Shown: positions 35,748 to 40,383 of the stretch, piece after piece
Position numbering within the stretch: position 1 is the stretch's first letter
Layout: the number at the start of each line of letters is the position of its first letter
Origin: Variovorax sp.
Lineage (GTDB): Bacteria > Pseudomonadota > Gammaproteobacteria > Burkholderiales > Burkholderiaceae_C
Direction: 5' to 3'
NCBI GenBank assembly: GCA_017744935.1
Contig: JAGIAI010000047.1
Span: 1-40,383, forward strand
Length of the DNA: 40,383 bases
Notes under the pieces: model-generated
Seen by the model: only the letters and a program-made list of their open reading frames with translations
Told to the model about the DNA's origin: nothing
Database searches by the model: none
Translations under genes and position numbers: made by a program

Positions 35748-36584
35748 TTGAACGTCGATGCCGCGCTGGCGCTCCACGATGTCGGCCTCGTCCATCCCAA
35801 TGGGCAACGTGCGCTGCATGGCGTCGCGCTGGAGGTTCCGCGAGGCGCGCGCGTCGCGGTCGTCGGCCCTTCGGGGGCGGGCAAGACGAGTCTGCTGCGT
35901 GTCGCCGGCACCGCCCTGCGCGCGAACGAGGGTCGCATCGAGCTGCTCGGCGAGCATCCATGGCAGTTGCAGGGCGGAGCGCTCCGTGCGCTGCGCTCGC
36001 GGGTCGGGCTGATCCATCAGGCGCCGCCGATCCCGCCGCGGCTGCGCGTGGTGACCGCGGTGCTGGCGGGGCGCCTGGGCCGCTGGTCGGCCTGGCGCGC
36101 GATGGGCTCGCTGCTGATGCCTTCCGACATCGCCGGCGCCGAAGAGGCGCTTGCTCGGCTGGACATGGCGGATCGACTCTTCGATCGCTGCGACCGCCTC
36201 TCGGGCGGTCAGTTGCAGCGCGTCGGCATGGCGCGCGTGCTTTATCAACAACCGGAACTCATCCTCGCCGACGAGCCGGTCTCGGCGCTCGACCCCACGC
36301 TGGCCGACATGGCGATAGGCGAGCTGGTCGCGCAGAGCCGCAACACCGGCGCGACGCTGCTCGCCTCGCTGCATGCGGTCGACCTCGCGCTGAAATGGTT
36401 CGACCGGATCGTCGGCCTGCGCGCCGGCGTCGTGGCCTTCGATGCACCGGCGTCGGAAGTCAGCCGTGCGATGCTGCAGGAGCTCTACGCCAATGAAGGG
36501 AGCCTGCTGCCGACGCAGGCGCCAGCCCACGAGGTCAACACCATGGTGGACGTGCTTCGCGCTCGCCCGAACGCATGCCGATGA
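35748..36584 (+). CDS. PhnC-like ABC transporter ATP-binding protein (selenium importer)
   Basis: A 278-residue ATPase from a TTG at 35748 preceded by GGAGG (35735-35739). Walker A is GPSGAGKTS near residues 43-51, the signature LSGGQLQRVGMARVL near residue 152, and Walker B LILADEPVSALD near residue 172, followed by the H-loop HAVDLAL. The sequence GLIHQAPPIPPRLRVVTAVL with the following LGRWS resembles PhnC-type subunits. It energises the importer formed with the flanking binding protein and two permeases. Its TGA overlaps the start of the first permease gene. Confidence 0.9.
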   Translation: MNVDAALALHDVGLVHPNGQRALHGVALEVPRGARVAVVGPSGAGKTSLLRVAGTALRANEGRIELLGEHPWQLQGGALRALRSRVGLIHQAPPIPPRLRVVTAVLAGRLGRWSAWRAMGSLLMPSDIAGAEEALARLDMADRLFDRCDRLSGGQLQRVGMARVLYQQPELILADEPVSALDPTLADMAIGELVAQSRNTGATLLASLHAVDLALKWFDRIVGLRAGVVAFDAPASEVSRAMLQELYANEGSLLPTQAPAHEVNTMVDVLRARPNACR

Positions 36585-37411
36585 GCGCACCCACAGCCGT
36601 TCCGCGCGATCCGCTCGCGCGCCGCCGACTCGGCTACCTGCTGGTCGCTGCGCTGGCGCTGTGGCCGATGCTCGTCATCGCCGAGTTCAACCCGCGCGCG
36701 CTTTTCGCGCCGGCCACGCTGCGTGTGATGGGCGGCTTCCTCGCGGGCTTCATGCCGCCGGCGCTCGATGCCGCCTTCCTCGGCCTGCTCGCGCGCGCGA
36801 CGCTGGAGACGCTCGCGATGGCGACTGCCGGCATCGCGCTCGCCTTCGTCCTCGCGGTGCCGCTTTCGTTCGTCGCCACGCAAGCGTTGTCGATCTCGCG
36901 CATCGGCCCCGGACCCGGCCGGGCACGCGGGCAAGTCCTGCGCGCAGCCGTGCGCGCGATCATGGCGGCGCTGCGTGCCATCCCCGAGCTGGTCTGGGCG
37001 CTGGTCCTCGTCCGTGCCCTGGGCCTCGGTCCGGCGGCGGGCGTGCTGGCGCTGGCGATCACCTACGGCGGCATGCTGGGCAAGGTGTACGCGGAGATCC
37101 TGGAATCCGGCGACACGCGACCTGCGCGGGCGCTGCTCGAAGCCGGCAGCGGCCGCGTCGCCGCGCTGTGCTACGGCCTTCTTCCCTCTGCGGCGCAGGA
37201 ACTGGCTTCCTACACCGTCTACCGCTGGGAATGCGCGGTGCGCGCTTCCGTGGTGATGGGCTTCGTCGGGGCCGGGGGCCTGGGGCAGCTCATGGACCAG
37301 TCAATGAAGATGCTCAATGGCGGCGAGGCGAGCAGCATCCTCCTCGTGTTCCTGCTGCTGGTGCTGCTCGCGGATGCATTGAGCGCACAGTTGCGAAGGT
37401 GGCTCGCGTGA
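36581..37411 (+). CDS. PhnE-like ABC transporter permease 1
   Basis: A permease of 276 residues from the ATG at 36581, which overlaps the ATPase stop (ATGA); an ATG two codons earlier (36575) is equally readable. About six membrane spans are visible, the first at residues 18-34. The coupling-loop region LRAIPELVWALVLVRALGLG lies near the middle, with the PhnE-type ending VMGFVGAGGLGQLMDQSMKM and a final span. Together with the next gene it forms a heterodimeric channel. Its TGA overlaps the GTG of permease 2. Confidence 0.9.
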   Translation: MSAPTAVPRDPLARRRLGYLLVAALALWPMLVIAEFNPRALFAPATLRVMGGFLAGFMPPALDAAFLGLLARATLETLAMATAGIALAFVLAVPLSFVATQALSISRIGPGPGRARGQVLRAAVRAIMAALRAIPELVWALVLVRALGLGPAAGVLALAITYGGMLGKVYAEILESGDTRPARALLEAGSGRVAALCYGLLPSAAQELASYTVYRWECAVRASVVMGFVGAGGLGQLMDQSMKMLNGGEASSILLVFLLLVLLADALSAQLRRWLA

Positions 37412-38214
37412 TCACGTCCTCCGAGCGCGCCCGTGCCGCCGGCCCCTGCCTCGCGTGCCTGCTCGCGACGGCGGCCATCCTGGCGGCGGTCGTGGCGAGC
37501 TTCGTCTACCTCGCCATCGACTTCCGCACGCTGCTCGGGCGCGAGTCGCTCGTTTCGATGGGCCGCTTCGTCGCCGAGTTCTTCCCGCCCGATCTTTCCG
37601 GGCCCCTCCTTGCCAAGGTCGCCTGGGGCGCGTTGCAGACACTGGCGGTCTCGGCGCTTGGCACGCTGCTGGCCATGCTGGGCGGCGCGGTGCTGGCGTT
37701 GCCGGCTTCGGGCCGCTTCGGCCCGGCGCTGCGGCAGGCTGCGCGCTTCATGCTGAACGTGTTGCGCAGCGTGCCCGAGCTGGTCTGGGCCACGCTGATG
37801 GTGCTGGCCGCCGGGCTCGGCCCCTTCGCGGGCGTGCTCGCGCTGGCGCTGCACACCACGGGCGTCTTCGGGCGCCTGTTCGGCGAGACGCTGGAGAACC
37901 TGCCCAAGGCGCCGGAGCGCGCGTTGATCGACGGCGGCAGCGGCGCGGTCGCGGCCTTCCTGTACGGAAGCCTGCCGATGGCGTGGCACCAGTGGCTGGC
38001 CTATGGCCTGTATCGCTGGGAGATGAACATCCGCGCCGCGGCGGTGTTGGGTTTCGTTGGGGCTGGCGGGCTGGGGCAGATGCTGTACTTTCACCTTTCG
38101 CTCTTCCAGCAGGCGCAGGCCGCGACCGTGATCGGCGCGACCTTCGTGCTGGTGGTTGTGGTGGATGCCGTGAGCGCGCGGGTGCGGCGCGGGCTGGCGT
38201 CGGCACAGGCTTAA
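37408..38214 (+). CDS. PhnE-like ABC transporter permease 2
   Basis: A 268-residue permease with a GTG start inside the stop of the first permease (GTGA at 37408-37411). It repeats the same architecture: a first span at about residues 13-35, LRSVPELVWATLMVLAAGLG in the middle, and AVLGFVGAGGLGQMLYFHLS near the end. The parallel motifs show that the two permeases arose by duplication. It ends the senA-transporter operon, overlapping the convergent unknown gene by 4 bases. Confidence 0.9.
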   Translation: MITSSERARAAGPCLACLLATAAILAAVVASFVYLAIDFRTLLGRESLVSMGRFVAEFFPPDLSGPLLAKVAWGALQTLAVSALGTLLAMLGGAVLALPASGRFGPALRQAARFMLNVLRSVPELVWATLMVLAAGLGPFAGVLALALHTTGVFGRLFGETLENLPKAPERALIDGGSGAVAAFLYGSLPMAWHQWLAYGLYRWEMNIRAAAVLGFVGAGGLGQMLYFHLSLFQQAQAATVIGATFVLVVVVDAVSARVRRGLASAQA

Positions 38215-38546
38215 CGCGGCGGCTCGGCCTTCGAGCTGCGGATGCCGGCGATCTGCCCGCGCACGACCTTCCAGAAGTTCTTGCCGTCGTCCAGCAGCCG
38301 CCACGCGTTGGAACGGTGCGCCAGCACGCCCACTTCGGGGAGCACGTCCCGCAGGTTCTTGAGGCCGAGCAGCTTGGTGTACTTGCGGATGGTGGCCGGG
38401 CTGTGGATCAGGAAGACCACGCGCCAGCCGTAGTGCCGACCGATGAGCAGCATGCCGATGGCGCTCTCGAGATCATTCAGGTCGCCCTGGAAGCAGTCGA
38501 CCGCCCGGTCCACCACCTTCATGATCTGGTCGTCAGTCATCGCCAC
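38211..38546 (-). CDS. Hypothetical small cytoplasmic protein
   Basis: A 111-residue protein I do not recognise. It has no signal peptide and no membrane span. The sequence is mixed helical, with a hydrophobic centre (GMLLIGRHYGWRVVFLIHSP, residues 31-50) and a segment IRKYTKLLGLKNLRDVLPEV that looks like a helix pair. The GTG at 38546 is preferred because GAGGAG lies 7 bases upstream; an ATG two codons in is also possible. It is convergent with the selenium transporter (4-base overlap) and on the same strand as the iron operon, 82 bases from the cytochrome gene. The 82-base gap shows no clear feature. Confidence 0.7.
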   Translation of the reverse strand: MAMTDDQIMKVVDRAVDCFQGDLNDLESAIGMLLIGRHYGWRVVFLIHSPATIRKYTKLLGLKNLRDVLPEVGVLAHRSNAWRLLDDGKNFWKVVRGQIAGIRSSKAEPPR

Positions 38547-38628
38547 GGAAATGCTCCTCGCAAACAGGCCTCCATGTTAATGCCCGGAAAAGACGAGGAA
38601 TTGAACGCAGGGCCGGCTGCGCGTCGTG

Positions 38629-39177
38629 CTAGTGATTCACCCGCCGGGTCGACGCCGGCTTGCGTCCACTGAACATGGCAGCCACGAGGTTCTCGCGGTG
38701 GCGAATGCTCGTGAAGACCACGCCCGCTACATGCGCCGCGATCAGCCCCACGAGCGTCCATGCCGACACGCGATGCGTCTCTTCGACCCATTCGACGCCC
38801 CAGAAGGCATCCGTGGTGTAGAGAAATCCTGAAACGCAGATGACAGCGACGCAGACGAGCAATGCCACCACCATCCATCCGCCCAGCGGGTTGTGTCCAA
38901 GGTGACGCTCTTCCTGCCCGCGCGCGATGCGCCTTGCGTAGCCAAGCACCTCGCGCGGACCGGAGACGAAGTCCGAGAACCGCGCGTGCCGGCTTCCGAG
39001 CAGACCCCATACAGTGCGGACGGCGACGATCGCGAGCGCCACATAACCCACGCGCACGTGCAGCGCGAGCCGGTCTTCACCGGCCCACCATGCCAGCGCG
39101 ACCGAGATCACGAGACCCCAGTGGAGGAGTCGCTGCGCAGGGTCCCACACACGGACCATGTCGCGCGGGTTCGACAT
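38629..39177 (-). CDS. Cytochrome b561-type membrane cytochrome
   Basis: A 182-residue di-heme-type b cytochrome with four membrane spans and conserved histidines that could bind heme: His19 (RLLHWGLVISVAL), His40 (LALHVRVGYVAL), His135 and His149 (THRVSAWTLVGLIAAHVAGV). It belongs to the cytochrome b/b6 N-terminal-like or hydrogenase b-subunit group. It starts 10 bases after the PepSY gene and is probably the last gene of the iron-uptake operon. There it could supply electrons across the inner membrane, for example to reduce ferric iron released from a siderophore; that role is inferred. Confidence 0.88.
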   Translation of the reverse strand: MSNPRDMVRVWDPAQRLLHWGLVISVALAWWAGEDRLALHVRVGYVALAIVAVRTVWGLLGSRHARFSDFVSGPREVLGYARRIARGQEERHLGHNPLGGWMVVALLVCVAVICVSGFLYTTDAFWGVEWVEETHRVSAWTLVGLIAAHVAGVVFTSIRHRENLVAAMFSGRKPASTRRVNH

Positions 39178-39187
39178 CGGCGCGCGC

Positions 39188-39490
39188 TCAATCGGGCTGC
39201 TTGATTTCGCCGACCTTTTCGAAGGTCTTGGGGTGGAAGAAGGCTTCCACGCGCTTGCCTGTGCCGTCGAAGCCGTAGACCTCGTAGCAGCCGTTGAAGT
39301 TCTTCACCTGGCGCACCTTCCAGCCTTCGCCCGTCAGCTTGCGCTGAAGCTCCATCTGGGGCTTCATTTCTTCCTTGGGAATGGCCTCGCACTTCACGCT
39401 GTCGTGATTGACGTACTGGGCGGCGGCACCGCCTGCAAGGCAAAGCGCCAGCGCCGCGAAGGCGGTCTTGGTGATGAGGGATGTGTGCAT
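39188..39490 (-). CDS. PepSY domain-containing periplasmic protein
   Basis: A 100-residue exported protein with a clear Sec signal (residues 1-24, ending GGAAAQ). The remainder resembles a PepSY domain (GEGWKVRQVKNFNGCYEVYG, then RVEAFFHPKTFEKVGEI). Two cysteines, near residues 34 and 67, could form a disulfide. Small PepSY proteins next to b-type cytochromes and TonB receptors recur in iron-uptake operons, but their role is unclear. It lies 36 bases after the PiuC-type gene and 10 bases before the cytochrome gene. Confidence 0.85.
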   Translation of the reverse strand: MHTSLITKTAFAALALCLAGGAAAQYVNHDSVKCEAIPKEEMKPQMELQRKLTGEGWKVRQVKNFNGCYEVYGFDGTGKRVEAFFHPKTFEKVGEIKQPD

Positions 39491-39526
39491 TGGAATGACC
39501 TTGAAAGAGGGAAGCCGCGCCGTCGC

Positions 39527-40213
39527 TCAGACGTCGAGCCACATGCGCAGCAGGTTGTGATAGGTGCTCGTGAGGCCGATCACGCCCGGATCGGTCTCGC
39601 CGAATTTGCTGCGCAGGTGGCGCAGGTGGTTGTCCATGTCGAAGAGCAGGCGGCGCTGCTCGTCGCTGCGGATCATGCTCTGGATCCAGAAGTAGCTGGC
39701 CACCCGCGCACCGCGCGTGACCGGCTCCACGCGGTGCACGCTGGTGCCCGGGTAAAGCACGAGGTCGCCCGCGGCGAACTTGATGCGGTGCTCGCCATAG
39801 GTGTCCTCGATCACCAGTTCGCCGCCATCGTATTCAGACGGTTCGCTCAGGAAGAGCGTGCACGACACGTCCGTGCGCACGCGGCCCGCACCGTTGCGCA
39901 GGTAGCGAACGGCGCTGTCCACGTGGTTGCCGAAGGCATTGGCCGCGCCGCCGTAGCGGTTGAACAGCGGCGGCGAGATCTGCTTGGGCAGCGCCGCAGA
40001 GAAGAAGGTCTGGTGGCGCTCCAGGCCGCGCAGCAGCAGTTGCTGCACGGCCCGCGTCTCGTCGCAGTCCTCGCGAAGCTGCTCGTTGTTCTTGGCCTGG
40101 GCCGACTGCTGGCCGGCGGTGAGCCGGCCATCTTCCCATGGCGCCTTGGCGAGGATCGCCTTGGCCTGGGCGACCTCCTGCGGCGTGAGAACGCCTTGAA
40201 CATGAAGCAGCAT
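39527..40213 (-). CDS. piuC: Fe(II)/2-oxoglutarate-dependent dioxygenase, PiuC/YbiX type
   Basis: A 228-residue PKHD-type hydroxylase. The iron-binding facial triad is visible as His97-x-Asp99 (GNHVDSAVRYL) and His160 (GTSVHRVEPVTRGAR), with Arg170 as the likely 2-oxoglutarate anchor. DVSCTLFLSEPSEYDGGELV also fits the family. The gene follows a TonB-dependent receptor gene by 33 bases, the same pairing as piuA-piuC in Pseudomonas and fiu-ybiX in E. coli, where the proteins belong to catecholate-siderophore uptake. The true hydroxylation substrate of these enzymes is not established. Iron control is expected, but no clear Fur box is visible within the window because the operon promoter lies beyond it. 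Confidence 0.92.
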   Translation of the reverse strand: MLLHVQGVLTPQEVAQAKAILAKAPWEDGRLTAGQQSAQAKNNEQLREDCDETRAVQQLLLRGLERHQTFFSAALPKQISPPLFNRYGGAANAFGNHVDSAVRYLRNGAGRVRTDVSCTLFLSEPSEYDGGELVIEDTYGEHRIKFAAGDLVLYPGTSVHRVEPVTRGARVASYFWIQSMIRSDEQRRLLFDMDNHLRHLRSKFGETDPGVIGLTSTYHNLLRMWLDV

Positions 40214-40246
40214 CGCGGACTCTCTTTCTCTTTCCGGTTCAGGAAA

Positions 40247-40383
40247 TCAGAAGCGTACGCCGACGGTGGCCATGTACGTGCGCTGCTGGCCTGCAATCAC
40301 GAAGCCCGGGTACAGCTGGTCGCCGTAGAGCTTGTTGGTGATGTTGGTGACGTTGAACTGGCCGAACACGTCCGGGGTGAACT
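40247..40383 (-). CDS. TonB-dependent siderophore receptor (C-terminal fragment)
   Basis: The last 45 codons of a gene entering from the right edge. The translation includes FGQFNVTNITNKLYGDQLYP and ends YMATVGVRF before the TGA, with alternating residues of outer-membrane beta strands and the terminal Phe needed for barrel assembly. NITNKLYGD matches the NLTDKxY motif near the end of TonB-dependent receptors. It lies 33 bases before the PiuC-type gene, in the usual receptor-PiuC order. The ligand cannot be judged from this fragment. Confidence 0.87.
   Translation of the reverse strand, partial: FTPDVFGQFNVTNITNKLYGDQLYPGFVIAGQQRTYMATVGVRF

Overview
The window is a dense, high-GC bacterial chromosome segment. 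Its gene set and protein sequences look like a member of the Comamonadaceae, most likely Variovorax or a close relative; this is judged from the proteins, as there is no rRNA here. I find 37 protein-coding genes, two of them cut by the window ends. I see no tRNA, rRNA, CRISPR array, insertion sequence or phage gene. No gap between genes reaches 300 bases; the largest (10638-10893) is a divergent regulatory region.

Layout. (1) 1-6858, minus strand: a type VI secretion vgrG island. It reads vgrG, a DUF4123 adaptor, a VasX/BTH_I2691-like pore-forming effector, then a membrane DUF6708-like protein that may be the immunity protein. (2) 7070-9952: an NlpC/P60 lipoprotein, then a three-gene membrane module ending in a PrsW-type intramembrane protease. 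(3) 9927-21026: a cupin-type XRE regulator facing a nine-gene operon. The operon encodes a D-arginine-dehydrogenase-like flavoenzyme, an M81 metallopeptidase, a complete Dpp-type peptide ABC transporter, an N-acyl-D-amino-acid deacylase and RidA. Together they read as uptake and oxidation of D-amino-acid-containing peptides or N-acyl-D-amino acids. Three copies of one palindrome lie in the divergent promoter region. (4) 21023-25211: an indolepyruvate ferredoxin oxidoreductase-type fused enzyme, divergent from an Lrp/AsnC regulator. (5) 25204-29660: a SLAC1/TDT anion transporter, divergent from a GlxA-type regulator that is closely followed by a periplasmic fatty acid cis/trans isomerase. (6) 29657-38214: a LysR/EamA pair, then the selenium block.

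The selenium block is the main point of interest. selD (senC role) and senB run left and senA runs right from a 37-bp gap. senA is followed closely by a four-gene PhnDCE-like ABC transporter of the type predicted to carry selenium oxyanions. The block would take up inorganic selenium, activate it to selenophosphate, build a selenosugar and join that to hercynine to make selenoneine. The core senABC pathway is already known, notably from Variovorax paradoxus. The tight link to a dedicated importer and a possible exporter is the less-described part.

(7) 38211-40383, minus strand: a small unknown protein, then an iron-uptake operon made of a TonB-dependent receptor (partial), a PiuC-type Fe(II) dioxygenase, a PepSY protein and a b561-type cytochrome.
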